DNA of 57,411 bases from an uncultured Flavobacteriales bacterium (GCA_946479285.1 CAMLFH010000029.1:1-57411), one strand, 5' to 3'; counted from the first letter of the stretch, positions 49,297-57,411 are shown. Numbers and translations: made by a program. Notes: a model not told the origin generated them from the sequence alone.

Positions 49297-50522
49297 CAGC
49301 GCTTAATTTTAGAAAGTTGACCGGTTTTGCGAGCCCTTGTGGCTACACTCATTATGATGTGGTTGATCTCTTTTGCATCTTCGGTTTTATTGTATTCTTC
49401 ATACAACCGTGCAACACTGATGAGAGCAGGTAAGTAGTTGGCAGAAAGTGCATCCGACTGCTGATCTTTTCCTAAACCAATCTCGTACTTTTTCCATTTG
49501 GTTTCAACCAGTGAAATGTTCCAGGCATTGTAATCAAAAGAAGTAGACTGATCGTAAGCAAAAGTCAAACCAACAGTATTGAGTGAAGAAGTCATTCCCC
49601 GGAAATATTCTTTCGGAAAAGACATCGACATGTAGATGTTTTTGGAGCTGTTGAGTGCGCAGAATGTTTGTACAAAAGTGGTGTCTACAAAAGATGAAGC
49701 CGGCATCACAAAACCTTGAGCAGTCAATGAAGCCTGGTAGGTTTGGCTTTGCATCAGATCCACAGAGATCAATTGTATATCTGTTCTTCCCAATGAGTTT
49801 ACTTCGTAGTTTACAGGGATCAATTCGGTATAACCGTGTAATAGAAGTGTTCCGTTAGTTGGAACAGAATTGACCATGTCTTCCGCATAACTCAATAAAC
49901 CGCCTGAGATTTTATTTTGAGCAATCATTTCAAGCGCAACACTGTCGGCCAATTGCTGGTTGTTTACTGCAACACCGTATACGGCCAATTCCTGTTGAAC
50001 TTCTGTTCGGTTTGGTTCTAATTTCGCAGCCTGCTGCAATTCCGGGAATTGTTTCGGATCGTATTTACTTAATAAATAGGTGTAAAAATGCTTTTCAAAA
50101 CTTCCCGGCAGCATATTCGCATACAGTTGTGCTCCTTGTTTCATATTGAAAACTTCTTCCGGACTGGCACTTCTGCGGGTTAACTGATGTCTGGAATTGG
50201 AATAACTGGATTCGAACTGGTATTTAGCACCTTTCAGCTGCTGAACACTTTCATTGGAATCTTTTTCTAATTTGTCAGCCTCTTCATCGAATTTCGGATT
50301 GGAAACTGTTTTAAAAGTACGGGTCTCTTTTGCTTTTTTGGATTCGATCTTAAATTCCTCCATTTCGGAACGAGTTGTGTCCTGAACAGAAGTTGGTAAC
50401 GAATTAACGGTGCCGTTATAGTTTAAATTCGTGTTTTTGGTACTGGGCGTATTCTCCTGTGTCTGAGCTTGACTGAACACAGTGCAAAAAAGCAATGAAA
50501 CAAGAAGTATTATTGAACGCAT
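49296..50522 (-). CDS. Secreted protein, first gene of the sigma operon, 408 aa
   Basis: Signal peptide: RSIILLVSLLFCTVFSQAQ. The mature part is a helical domain with possible TPR-like hairpins (residues of about 150-205 and 360-395) around a central beta-rich section. No known family. Its stop overlaps the sigma factor start by one base, so its translation is coupled with the sigma factor. It may be a periplasmic or outer-membrane signal sensor for the sigma system, by position only. Confidence 0.6.
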   Translation of the reverse strand: MRSIILLVSLLFCTVFSQAQTQENTPSTKNTNLNYNGTVNSLPTSVQDTTRSEMEEFKIESKKAKETRTFKTVSNPKFDEEADKLEKDSNESVQQLKGAKYQFESSYSNSRHQLTRRSASPEEVFNMKQGAQLYANMLPGSFEKHFYTYLLSKYDPKQFPELQQAAKLEPNRTEVQQELAVYGVAVNNQQLADSVALEMIAQNKISGGLLSYAEDMVNSVPTNGTLLLHGYTELIPVNYEVNSLGRTDIQLISVDLMQSQTYQASLTAQGFVMPASSFVDTTFVQTFCALNSSKNIYMSMSFPKEYFRGMTSSLNTVGLTFAYDQSTSFDYNAWNISLVETKWKKYEIGLGKDQQSDALSANYLPALISVARLYEEYNKTEDAKEINHIIMSVATRARKTGQLSKIKR

Positions 50523-50589
50523 AAAGCAATTTTTAGGAGTAGTACATTCAGATTAAAATTAGGTTCAAAAAATGAAAGAAAAAAAATTC

Positions 50590-51270
50590 TTACGAATTAG
50601 AATCTGCTGCAAAAAGGAATTTGTTTGGAGAAACCAGGTTTGTTTTTACAGCGTAGATCACGATTCCGGCAGTGTTTTTCACGCCCAGTTTCGCCATGAT
50701 ATTCTTCCGGTGAGTATTGATCGTATGATTACTCAAACAAAGCGAATCTGCAATCATCACATTCGTTAATCCTTCTGCAATCATGGTAATAATCTCCGTT
50801 TCGCGTTCACTAAGTGTGATTGGTTCACAGCTGAATGATTCAAAATCAATGTCATTTACATCGATAGAAGCATCGCGAATGGTTTCCAGGATCTGTCCGC
50901 AAAAGAATTTGTTTCCCCTCCAGGTTTCACGGATCGAATCAATGATCTCCGAACTGTCACAATCTTTTTTGATATAACTTTTCACCCCGGAACGTAAAGC
51001 GTTTACCAAAGTCTGAGCGGATTGTTCGGGAGTAATTGCTACTACGCTTAAATCCGGTTTCTTTTGAAGGATTTGAGGAATGACATCGATGGAAAATCCT
51101 TTGGCTGTGTAATCAACTAAAATAATGTTTGCATCAAAGGCTTTGTTGAGCGCAATTAACTCTTCATTGTTCCTTGCTTCACCCACAATTTGGATGTTTC
51201 TCTCCGTAGACAACAGCGTACGCAGTCCAATGCGTATGATTTCATTACTGTCGGCTAAAATGAGCTTCAT
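50590..51270 (-). CDS. NarL/FixJ-type response regulator
   Basis: A 226-residue two-component regulator. Receiver (1-120): Asp8 region LADSNE, phospho-acceptor Asp53 (ILVDYTA) and Lys near 100 (YIKKD). LuxR-type HTH (about 150-210): LSERETEIITMIAEGLTNVMIADSLCLSNHTINTH. No histidine kinase lies adjacent. A -7 box (51302-51295) precedes it. It is a possible partner for the cyclase protein only by distance, so no pairing is claimed. Confidence 0.88.
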   Translation of the reverse strand: MKLILADSNEIIRIGLRTLLSTERNIQIVGEARNNEELIALNKAFDANIILVDYTAKGFSIDVIPQILQKKPDLSVVAITPEQSAQTLVNALRSGVKSYIKKDCDSSEIIDSIRETWRGNKFFCGQILETIRDASIDVNDIDFESFSCEPITLSERETEIITMIAEGLTNVMIADSLCLSNHTINTHRKNIMAKLGVKNTAGIVIYAVKTNLVSPNKFLFAADSNS

Positions 51271-51294
51271 TATTTAGATTAATTTTAAACAAGA

Positions 51295-51302
51295 CAAAAG
51301 TA
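51295..51302 (-). promoter_or_regulatory. Candidate -7 box for the response regulator gene
   Basis: Minus-strand TACTTTTG (TAnnTTTG match), 24 nt upstream of the ATG at 51270. Confidence 0.4.
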
Positions 51303-51382
51303 AGGAAAAAATGACACGGGTAACTACTTCTTTCTTTAAAACTTTTGGCAGAAGAACTTTAGGAATTCAGAAAGTGAAATTC

Positions 51383-52471
51383 TCAATGAAATTTATCTGA
51401 AAATGTGTGAAAACTATCTTCCAGGAGCGGGAGCTTTTTGGATTCTATTTGTTTGATCGAAAAAGTGTCGCTGTGGATAATGAGTTGATTTTCTTTCCAG
51501 CTGCATGAAATCTCTCCGTCCTCTGTAAAATAACTGTCAGAAAGATGTGCATCGATCCGGTAGTCTTTGAAGACATCATCGTGAGATTGAAGAATGAGGT
51601 AATGCTGCCGGTGAATGAACAGGTATTTGATCTGCGGATTTTTCAATACCCGGTAAGCTCCGTGATGCGCAAGACGCGGGGCTTGATCATCATTGAAATT
51701 TTTACTCCAAAAAGCAGGAAAGACGCTTTCGGCAATAACCATCCCTGCAAAGGTGAATTTGATAATGCGGTGTTTTTTTGATTGACTGGTCGAAATCTTT
51801 TCGGTAGAAAATCCAAAAATTCCTCTCCAGTTTTGCTGAAAACAGGAACAGTAGATCAAACTAAAGACAAGAAGCGATCCGGATAACAGTTTCACTGAAA
51901 TGTCGAAAGAACAATTGATCAGGAACACTTGCCCGAAAATTCCGACGATCACAAGGGAAGCCAGGAATTGAGTTCGCTTAAAAAGTAAACCGATTGCTGC
52001 CAGAACTTCTATAATTCCCAGTGAAACAGTGTAGGGATAAGAACTTCCAACTAAAGACCAATAGGCAATATCCTTGCTTAATGTCCCGAACGGTGTGAAT
52101 AAAGTGTTGGGTTCCGGCTGATAGAATTGCGTTTTAGTGATTTTGTCCCAGCCGTATTTGAACAGGAAGAAGAACAGGATTCCTGCAAGAACCGTTTTTA
52201 AAAGTTCCGTCGGGTTTAGTTTCCATTTCGAGCAGGCCCAATGAATGATAGGAGTAGAAAAAACGCCCAGTAGGAAGCTCCCGGAAATCAGAACATATGT
52301 TCCATAGGTATCAGTCTCAAAGATCAGGTCTTCGTCCAGCGCGTGAAGTAAACCCGTAAATGGCTTTTGAATGGATTTAAAGATCCAATTGAACAGGGAA
52401 TAGTCAAAAGGAAGCAGAAGCATCCACCAAACGGCGATCCCAATAAAACTCAGCTTCAGGTGTTGGATCAT
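51383..52471 (-). CDS. Multi-pass membrane protein, DoxX-like, 362 aa
   Basis: About six to seven transmembrane helices (residues of about 8-25, 58-78, 92-110, 152-170, 175-190, 198-212 and 237-255) resembling the DoxX/SURF4-like fold, followed by a soluble C-terminal domain of about 100 residues. No catalytic motif. Its start overlaps the stop of the gene at 52468 by 4 nt, so the two are coupled. Confidence 0.65.
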   Translation of the reverse strand: MIQHLKLSFIGIAVWWMLLLPFDYSLFNWIFKSIQKPFTGLLHALDEDLIFETDTYGTYVLISGSFLLGVFSTPIIHWACSKWKLNPTELLKTVLAGILFFFLFKYGWDKITKTQFYQPEPNTLFTPFGTLSKDIAYWSLVGSSYPYTVSLGIIEVLAAIGLLFKRTQFLASLVIVGIFGQVFLINCSFDISVKLLSGSLLVFSLIYCSCFQQNWRGIFGFSTEKISTSQSKKHRIIKFTFAGMVIAESVFPAFWSKNFNDDQAPRLAHHGAYRVLKNPQIKYLFIHRQHYLILQSHDDVFKDYRIDAHLSDSYFTEDGEISCSWKENQLIIHSDTFSIKQIESKKLPLLEDSFHTFSDKFH

Positions 52472-53007
52472 GCAGCTGTTTGAGGAGTAAACATCCGACT
52501 TAGGATTCTAAAAGCCAATAATCCGCTGCCGCCAACTAAAAAAATGAAGAGCAAAGCGTTTTTCTTTTTCTTCTTCGGAGCGGCTTCGGGTTGAGGTTCG
52601 GATTTTTGCTGAGGAACAACCTGTTCGTCCAGTTTTTCCCTGTCAAATCCGGGAGCTTTCTGTTTTACTGATTTGGGAGAATTCCTGAAGTTGACATATT
52701 CCACGTTGTTATAGTACCCACCTTTCTGCATGGAATCAATGTCCAGGTTATAATCGGCATAAACCGGGTTCCTGTAAATCGTATCGTAATGATAATAGCC
52801 GTTGTAGTGATCCGTTACTTCAATACTGGTGCTGTCATTCAAACGAATCACCTGAACAAGTCGGGGAGAGGGAATTCCAAAGTTTGAAGAAGGGTCGATA
52901 AAGAAATCGGCCGCCGTTCCGGAATGACTTTTATGAGCTATCAGTGGTGTTTGCGCATTTGCAAACGAAACAGAAAAGGCAAAAGCAAGGATGTTAAAGA
53001 ATTTCAT
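52468..53007 (-). CDS. Secreted protein with C-terminal membrane helix, 179 aa
   Basis: Signal peptide (KFFNILAFAFSVSFANAQ), a short extracytoplasmic domain with Tyr/Asp/Asn-rich strands, a Pro/Glu/Lys-rich linker and a C-terminal hydrophobic segment (about residues 148-165, LLFIFLVGGSGLLAFRIL). Function unknown. The ATG at 53007 is chosen because it begins the signal peptide; an upstream in-frame start (53043) would precede it with 12 polar residues. It overlaps the DoxX-like gene by 4 nt. Confidence 0.6.
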   Translation of the reverse strand: MKFFNILAFAFSVSFANAQTPLIAHKSHSGTAADFFIDPSSNFGIPSPRLVQVIRLNDSTSIEVTDHYNGYYHYDTIYRNPVYADYNLDIDSMQKGGYYNNVEYVNFRNSPKSVKQKAPGFDREKLDEQVVPQQKSEPQPEAAPKKKKKNALLFIFLVGGSGLLAFRILSRMFTPQTAA

Positions 53008-53054
53008 GAATGGTTGTTTGGGAAGGATACAACCATATTCCAAATTGGTTCAAA

Positions 53055-53083
53055 TAAAAAGCTCCCGATTGCCGCCGGGAGCT
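53055..53083 (-). terminator. Intrinsic terminator after the CNNM/CorC gene
   Basis: AGCTCCCG (53060-53067) pairs with CGGGAGCT (53076-53083); on the minus strand it is followed by a T5 run (53060-53056). It lies about 110 nt after the stop at 53195. Confidence 0.7.
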
Positions 53084-53194
53084 TGTCGTATTCCTACAAC
53101 CTTGTTTTGTGTATTTTTCCCTTTACACTTTCCTAAAATGCAAGGGATTTAAAAAGTAACAGTTTGATTAATAATCAGGAATACCTAATTCTTC

Positions 53195-54475
53195 TCAATC
53201 CACCGGGTCAATTTCCTGAATGATCAGTTTATCGATCCGTGCACCGTCCATATCAACCACCTCAATTTCGAAGTTCAGCCAGTGGAATTTTTGACCGGTA
53301 GAAGGAACACTTCTTAATTCGTTCAGGACCAAACCTCCGATAGTAGTGAAGTTCAACTCGGAAGAATTATCTTCCAGTCCAAACTGGCGGAAGAACTCAG
53401 CGATGGGGTATTGACCGTCGATCAGCCATGAACCGTCCTCCCGCTGAATAAACTCAAATTCTTCGGAGTAAAACTCATGGAAATCACCTACAAGGGCCTG
53501 AAGCAGGTCATTCAGAGTTACAATACCCTGGACCTGGCCAAATTCATCGGTAATGATCCCGTAATGCGTTTTCGTATCTTTAAAATGCACCAAAGCTTCG
53601 TATGCCGAAATATGTTCTGATAAGAATTGCGGTTTCAGCATTAAATCCTTCAAACTGAAGTTTTTATTATTGATCGTTCGGAAGAGATCTTTCAACAAGA
53701 CAACTCCCAATACATTTTCGCGCTCATCATCAAAAATAGGGTAGACCGAGTGCATTTCTTTTTCAACCTGCTCACGGACTTCATCTTTGGTATCATTGAT
53801 ATCAATAAAGATTACATCATTGCGGTGCGTCATCAAAGAACTGATATTTCGGTCACCTAAGTGAAAAACACGCTCCACAATATCCTGTTCGATTTCCTGG
53901 ACTTCTCCGCCTTCTGTACCTTCCTGGATGATTGCTTTGATCTCTTCTTCCGTTACTTTTCCTTCCGAAGATTGCTTGATGCGTAAAATCTTTAGGAATA
54001 AGTCGGAAGTAGTTGTCAATAACCAAACAAAAGGTGCGGTAATCTTCGAAATGATCAGCATGGGACGCGCCATTGTTTTTGCGATCGCTTCCGGATTGGT
54101 TAAACCAATTCGCTTAGGAACCAATTCACCGAACACCAAAGAGAAAAAAGTAATAATAACAACCACTGAGGTTACAGCCATGAAATGCGCATAGGGTTTT
54201 AATGCATCAAATTTCAGGTAGAATCCCTGGATATCGGTAGTCATTTTTTCTCCTGAGAAAATACCCGTCAGAATTCCGATGAGTGTAATACCGATTTGTA
54301 CCGTAGACAGGAACTTATTGGGCGAATTCATGGTTTCGATGACCAGTTTCGCGCTTTTGTCACCTCTTTTTGCGGCCACATCCAATTTGGATTTCCGGGC
54401 AGAAACCGTAGCGATCTCTGTCATCGAGAAAACCCCGTTAAGGATAATTAAAAAGAGGATTAGAAGTAGTTCCAT
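53195..54475 (-). CDS. Hemolysin/CNNM-CorC family membrane protein
   Basis: A 426-residue inner-membrane protein. The N-terminal DUF21 (CNNM) domain has three to four transmembrane helices (about 1-20, 60-80, 95-115 and 135-155), then a CBS pair (about 200-330; LMTHRNDVIFIDINDTKDEV) and a C-terminal CorC_HlyC domain (about 340-420). Family members are linked with magnesium/cobalt efflux or transport. Its start directly abuts the aminotransferase stop (54475/54476). Confidence 0.9.
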   Translation of the reverse strand: MELLLILFLIILNGVFSMTEIATVSARKSKLDVAAKRGDKSAKLVIETMNSPNKFLSTVQIGITLIGILTGIFSGEKMTTDIQGFYLKFDALKPYAHFMAVTSVVVIITFFSLVFGELVPKRIGLTNPEAIAKTMARPMLIISKITAPFVWLLTTTSDLFLKILRIKQSSEGKVTEEEIKAIIQEGTEGGEVQEIEQDIVERVFHLGDRNISSLMTHRNDVIFIDINDTKDEVREQVEKEMHSVYPIFDDERENVLGVVLLKDLFRTINNKNFSLKDLMLKPQFLSEHISAYEALVHFKDTKTHYGIITDEFGQVQGIVTLNDLLQALVGDFHEFYSEEFEFIQREDGSWLIDGQYPIAEFFRQFGLEDNSSELNFTTIGGLVLNELRSVPSTGQKFHWLNFEIEVVDMDGARIDKLIIQEIDPVD

Positions 54476-55675
54476 TTATCTGATTGTTCCGGGATAAATT
54501 TCCAACGCTTTTTCCAAACAAACAACTGCTTTCTTCAAAGAATCCTGGTTTAACACGTAAGCAATGCGCGCTTCCTGCATTCCTGCACCCGGAGTAGAGT
54601 AGAATCCGTTTGCCGGAGCCATCATCACTGTTTGCCCTTCATATTCAAAGTCTTCCAATAACCACTGACAGAATTTTTCCGCATTGTCTACCGGGAACTT
54701 AGCCACACAATAAAATGCTCCGCTTGGTTTCGGGCAAAATACTCCCGGAATGCTGTTTAACCCGTCCACCATAATATTTCTGCGTTGTACGTATTCAGCA
54801 ACAACATCGTCAAAATAAGATTGCGGTGTATTCAAAGCTGCTTCTGAAGCAACCTGGTCAACCGTAGGAGGAGAAAGTCTTGCCTGACCGAATTTCAATG
54901 CAGCAGCCATCACTTCCTGGTTTTTAGAAACCAATGCTCCGATACGTGCTCCGCACATGGAATAACGCTTGGAAACAGAATCGATCATGATCACATTGTT
55001 CTCAATCCCTTCCAGGTTCAATACGGAAAAAGGCTGGGCTCCGTCGTAACAGAACTCGCGGTAAACTTCGTCAGCGAATAAGAACAAGTCGTGTTTCTTG
55101 ACGATGTCACGCAATTGCTCCAATTCCGCTTTGCTGTATAAATAACCGGTTGGATTTCCCGGATTACAGATCACAATAGCTTTTGTTTTTGGAGTGATCT
55201 TAGCTTCGATCTCAGAAACCGGAGGTAAAGCAAACCCGCTTTCAATGCTTGAAGCAACCGGAACAACTGTTAAACCAGCCATTACTGCAAATCCGTTGTA
55301 GTTTGCGTAGAACGGCTCAGGAATGATTACTTCATCTCCCGGATTACAGGTGGTCATGAATCCGAAAATCAATGCTTCCGATCCACCGGTTGTAATGATA
55401 ATATCTTCCGTATTTACAGGAAGTCCACCTTTTCTATACGTTTCAGCCAGCTTCGTTCTGTAAGATTCAAATCCTGCAGAGTGACTGTATTCAATAACTT
55501 TATGATCAAAATTGCGGATAGCATCCAAAGCTACCTGCGGTGTTTCGATGTCCGGCTGACCGATATTTAAATGGTAAACAGTTTTACCGGCTTTTTTAGC
55601 TTTTTCAGCATAAGGTACCAATTTACGAATTGGAGATGCTGGCATGTCAATGGCTTTTTGGGCAATTTTTGGCAT
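54476..55675 (-). CDS. PLP-dependent aminotransferase (aspartate/aromatic, class I)
   Basis: A 399-residue fold type I aminotransferase. HLNIGQPDIETP near the N-terminus, the CNPGNPTG motif, FADEVYREF, and the PLP lysine in IDSVSKRYSMCGAR are all present. Aspartate or related amino acid is the likely substrate; specificity cannot be read from sequence. A -7 box at 55707-55700 precedes it. It abuts the CNNM/CorC gene, so the two are likely co-transcribed. Confidence 0.88.
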   Translation of the reverse strand: MPKIAQKAIDMPASPIRKLVPYAEKAKKAGKTVYHLNIGQPDIETPQVALDAIRNFDHKVIEYSHSAGFESYRTKLAETYRKGGLPVNTEDIIITTGGSEALIFGFMTTCNPGDEVIIPEPFYANYNGFAVMAGLTVVPVASSIESGFALPPVSEIEAKITPKTKAIVICNPGNPTGYLYSKAELEQLRDIVKKHDLFLFADEVYREFCYDGAQPFSVLNLEGIENNVIMIDSVSKRYSMCGARIGALVSKNQEVMAAALKFGQARLSPPTVDQVASEAALNTPQSYFDDVVAEYVQRRNIMVDGLNSIPGVFCPKPSGAFYCVAKFPVDNAEKFCQWLLEDFEYEGQTVMMAPANGFYSTPGAGMQEARIAYVLNQDSLKKAVVCLEKALEIYPGTIR

Positions 55676-55699
55676 TTCTTTTCTTTATTTAGAAGAGAA

Positions 55700-55707
55700 C
55701 AAAAGTA
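55700..55707 (-). promoter_or_regulatory. Candidate -7 box for the aminotransferase gene
   Basis: Minus-strand TACTTTTG (TAnnTTTG match), 24 nt upstream of the ATG at 55675. No -33 box. Confidence 0.4.
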
Positions 55708-55751
55708 CAGGAAATGTTGAGATATCAGTAAAAAAAGCTGATTTTTACAGG

Positions 55752-56531
55752 ATGAAAACAATCTGGGTTCTATTCCTAAGCACTTTATTGCTTGCTGCTT
55801 GCGGTGAAACAAATCAAACAGGAGAAGTTGATCCGCACACACCGCTTTCAGGTGAATTTGACTTTGATGAACAAATTGTAAAAAAAGCAAGTGAAGTTAA
55901 AGTGCCTAAAAATGATTGGCTCCTTCATGGAGAAGATACATTGGTTTGCGTAGATCACTTCAATGAAAATATTTGGTGGGAATTGAAATACGGGACGGAA
56001 GATAATTTCATGCACCGTGTTTTATATGACACCCTGAAGAAGCCTTATGTCCAAATAGAAATAGCGAGAAGACTGGCAAAATCCCAGGAATACCTCACCG
56101 GAAGAGATCCTGAGTATCATTTATTGGTTTACGATGCCTTGAGGCCTTTAAGCGTTCAATGGGAAATGTGGAATGCATTGGATTCAATCCCTGCTTTTGA
56201 AAGAGGGAAGTTTGTAAGTAATCCAAGGAATGGAAGTGTTCACAATTACGGTGCGGCAGTGGATTTAACCATCTGCAAATCGAACAAAAAACCGTTGGAT
56301 ATGGGTGCAGATTACGACGATATCCGTAAAATTGCCTATCCTTCCCTGGAATCTGAGTTCCTGGCAAGCGGAGAAATAACCCAACAGCAAATTGATAACC
56401 GAAAATTACTCCGCAGAGCTTTGAAAAGCCAGGGATTCTCCAATATTCCAACCGAATGGTGGCACTTCAATGCTTTCCCTCGACCTGTTGTGAAAAGTAA
56501 ATACCAAATCGTAACCCGGGAATTAAATTAA
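55752..56531 (+). CDS. D-alanyl-D-alanine dipeptidase-like lipoprotein (M15D, VanX-like)
   Basis: A 259-residue zinc peptidase of family M15D. Lipobox: LLAAC near residue 17. Zinc ligands and catalytic residues: SVHNYGAAVD (His and Asp) and the C-terminal PTEWWHF (Glu and His), the VanX/DdpX signature; DALRPL is the substrate-binding segment. It probably cleaves D-Ala-D-Ala released from peptidoglycan for recycling; vancomycin resistance cannot be inferred without vanHA. The ATG at 55752 starts the signal peptide; the upstream in-frame ATG (55644) would lie in the divergent aminotransferase gene. Confidence 0.88.
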   Translation: MKTIWVLFLSTLLLAACGETNQTGEVDPHTPLSGEFDFDEQIVKKASEVKVPKNDWLLHGEDTLVCVDHFNENIWWELKYGTEDNFMHRVLYDTLKKPYVQIEIARRLAKSQEYLTGRDPEYHLLVYDALRPLSVQWEMWNALDSIPAFERGKFVSNPRNGSVHNYGAAVDLTICKSNKKPLDMGADYDDIRKIAYPSLESEFLASGEITQQQIDNRKLLRRALKSQGFSNIPTEWWHFNAFPRPVVKSKYQIVTRELN

Positions 56532-56785
56532 ACAAGGAATAATTGATCTCTGCGTTCTTGCGGTGAAAATAAAAAGTAATCTTAGTTTAAAATGAACGCT
56601 TATTTTTTACTTCAATCGAAAAAGCTGCATTTTAATCCCTGGATTTGTCCGAAATTGGCGAATCTGTTTCTATTATCTGCGATAAAATAATAAATATATT
56701 ACATGATAAATTGTTGACAATTAGCCTTATGATTATTATATTCTATTAATTCTATAGATTAAATAGAAAATAATTTCACTTTTTC

Positions 56786-56816
56786 TTGTTTGTTTCAATT
56801 TCAGTGATTTACTTTG
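56786..56816 (+). promoter_or_regulatory. Candidate promoter of the leader-peptide operon
   Basis: TTG at 56786-56788, 20 nt, then TTACTTTG (56809-56816, 7 of 8 to TAnnTTTG). The predicted start is near 56823, about 14 nt before the leader peptide ATG. The rest of the 56532-56785 gap is AT-rich with nothing recognisable. Confidence 0.5.
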
Positions 56817-56836
56817 CATCACTAAAACGAAAAACA

Positions 56837-56911
56837 ATGCTTCAAAGAAACTTCATGCTCATGCAAATGTGTTGTATGTCCCACCAGGGGCAGCGGAAGG
56901 AAAATCAATAA
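56837..56911 (+). CDS. Met/Cys-rich leader peptide, 24 aa
   Basis: A short ORF of 24 codons and TAA. Methionine occurs at positions 1, 7, 9, 11 and 14 and cysteine at 12 and 13, an enrichment that makes the ribosome sensitive to charged Met- and Cys-tRNA. It lies between a candidate promoter and an intrinsic terminator, the layout of an attenuation leader. A GAAGG segment near its stop could pair with the CCTTC of the terminator stem and block it. The regulated gene is the oxidoreductase-like frame at 57059. Confidence 0.6.
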   Translation: MLQRNFMLMQMCCMSHQGQRKENQ

Positions 56912-56932
56912 ATTAACATTTTTGAGTTACAG

Positions 56933-56964
56933 CCCTTCTCGTTCAAAATGAGAAGGGTTTTTTT
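56933..56964 (+). terminator. Attenuator-type intrinsic terminator
   Basis: CCCTTCTC (56933-56940) pairs with GAGAAGGG (56950-56957), extendable by three pairs towards the loop, followed by T7. It lies 21 nt after the leader-peptide stop and 95 nt before the structural gene. Confidence 0.75.
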
Positions 56965-56999
56965 ATGCAATTGAAAAAAGAAATAATAAGTCGGCCGCC

Positions 57000-57031
57000 G
57001 CTGATAAGGTGACCTGAGTCAGCAGATCAGC
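57000..57031 (+). other. Hairpin between attenuator and structural gene
   Basis: GCTGAT (57000-57005) pairs with ATCAGC (57026-57031), enclosing a small AGGT/ACCT hairpin. It may influence ribosome access to the gene starting at 57059. It is not a riboswitch that I can identify. Confidence 0.35.
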
Positions 57032-57058
57032 AACATGAAATGAAAATAAAAGAAGATT

Positions 57059-57411
57059 ATGAAAAAAGTATATATCAATGAGTATGGTCCAAGAGTTTCG
57101 GCAGCAGTTTATGGCTTTTGGCGCTGGACAGAAGAAGATCTTCAGGATACTAAAAATTTCGAGGATGTTTTATTATTCACACGAGAATTAGGAATTGACA
57201 CCTACGATCTGAGTTCGGGTTACGGAACAAGGGAATTGGAAACACAATTCGGAAAACTGATTGAGTCTAAGACGCTTGATGAATCGGAGCTTGTTCTTTC
57301 GAAAAAAGTAGGTTTACGCGAGTATTCGGGCTCTCACGGAAGCGGGATTTATTACGACCTGAGTCCGCAATACATCACTAAAAGCGTGGAAGATTCATTG
57401 AAACGGTTGAA
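57059..57411 (+). CDS. Aldo/keto reductase-like protein, truncated at window edge
   Basis: Only 117 residues are present. RVSAAVYGFWRWTEEDL, a GIDTYDLSSGYGTRELETQFG segment and YITKSVEDSLKRL match the N-terminal part of aldo/keto reductases of the YdhF type. The DxY(G/A) catalytic tyrosine, normally in the DIYGGY block, appears as Ser (DLSSGY) in my by-eye alignment. The Met/Cys leader upstream suggests control by sulfur amino acids, so it may belong to a methionine-related operon that continues past the window. Confidence 0.6.
   Translation, partial: MKKVYINEYGPRVSAAVYGFWRWTEEDLQDTKNFEDVLLFTRELGIDTYDLSSGYGTRELETQFGKLIESKTLDESELVLSKKVGLREYSGSHGSGIYYDLSPQYITKSVEDSLKRL

Noticed and set aside
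57000..57045. SAM riboswitch (CAGCAAC motif)
   Set aside because: Only that short motif matches; the GAGGGA core and kink-turn of SAM-I are missing, and the leader peptide plus terminator explains the control better.

Overview
The window is a stretch of Bacteroidota chromosome, most likely from an aquatic member of Flavobacteriales. This is inferred from type IX secretion (T9SS) C-terminal sorting tails (genes ending at 16326 and 44940), a type III glutamine synthetase, an S46 dipeptidyl-peptidase, a GH92 mannosidase, a ribosomal protein S16 with a long acidic tail, DUF4494/DUF2141/DUF5522 proteins, and promoters with the Bacteroidota -7 box TAnnTTTG instead of a sigma-70 -10 box. The gene content recalls Fluviicola-like Crocinitomicaceae, but the genus is a guess. 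No rRNA, tRNA, CRISPR array, transposase or phage gene was found.

Layout. 0.1-5.1 kb (minus): a dnaX-led operon (clamp-loader subunit, lipoprotein, esterase, outer-membrane protein) and a SUKH/TPR-like protein; dnaX is split at an A10 run. 5.2-13.3 kb (mostly plus): CBS-domain cysteine/cystathionine synthase, BtuF-like binding protein, acyltransferase, a HipA-like kinase overlapping a DUF3037 gene, RlmF, and an ACC deaminase/D-cysteine desulfhydrase homologue. 13.4-18 kb: quinone-reductase-like flavoprotein, Crp-type regulator, a 480-bp gene-free region packed with inverted repeats, a membrane protein and a T9SS cargo protein. 18-25.6 kb: three M16 peptidase genes plus pdxH and a DUF4494 gene. 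25.7-30 kb: the rpsP-rimM-trmN6 operon and surface or HD-domain genes. 30-36.2 kb: ROK sugar kinase, GH92 mannosidase and S46 peptidase, a glycan and peptide scavenging set. 36.4-38.3 kb: an AT-rich accessory cassette with a 129-bp attC-like palindrome. 38.4-45.7 kb: gcvT, glutamine synthetase III, ispH and a second T9SS cargo. 45.9-51.3 kb: a receiver-adenylate cyclase-HD fusion, an ECF sigma/putative anti-sigma/secreted protein operon and a LuxR-type response regulator. 51.4-57.4 kb: membrane proteins, CNNM/CorC protein, aminotransferase, VanX-like dipeptidase, and at the right edge a Met/Cys-rich leader peptide with an attenuator ahead of a truncated aldo/keto-reductase-like gene.

Most of the window is housekeeping. 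The strongest signals for follow-up are the interrupted dnaX frame at the A10 run (gamma/tau made by slippage), the structured non-coding region at 14.65-15.0 kb with its own candidate minus-strand promoter, the leader-peptide attenuator at 56.8-57.0 kb, the attC-like palindrome that supplies the 3' end of a coding region at 37.4 kb, and the cyclase-HD sensor protein. Gaps between genes also carry several families of dispersed repeats.
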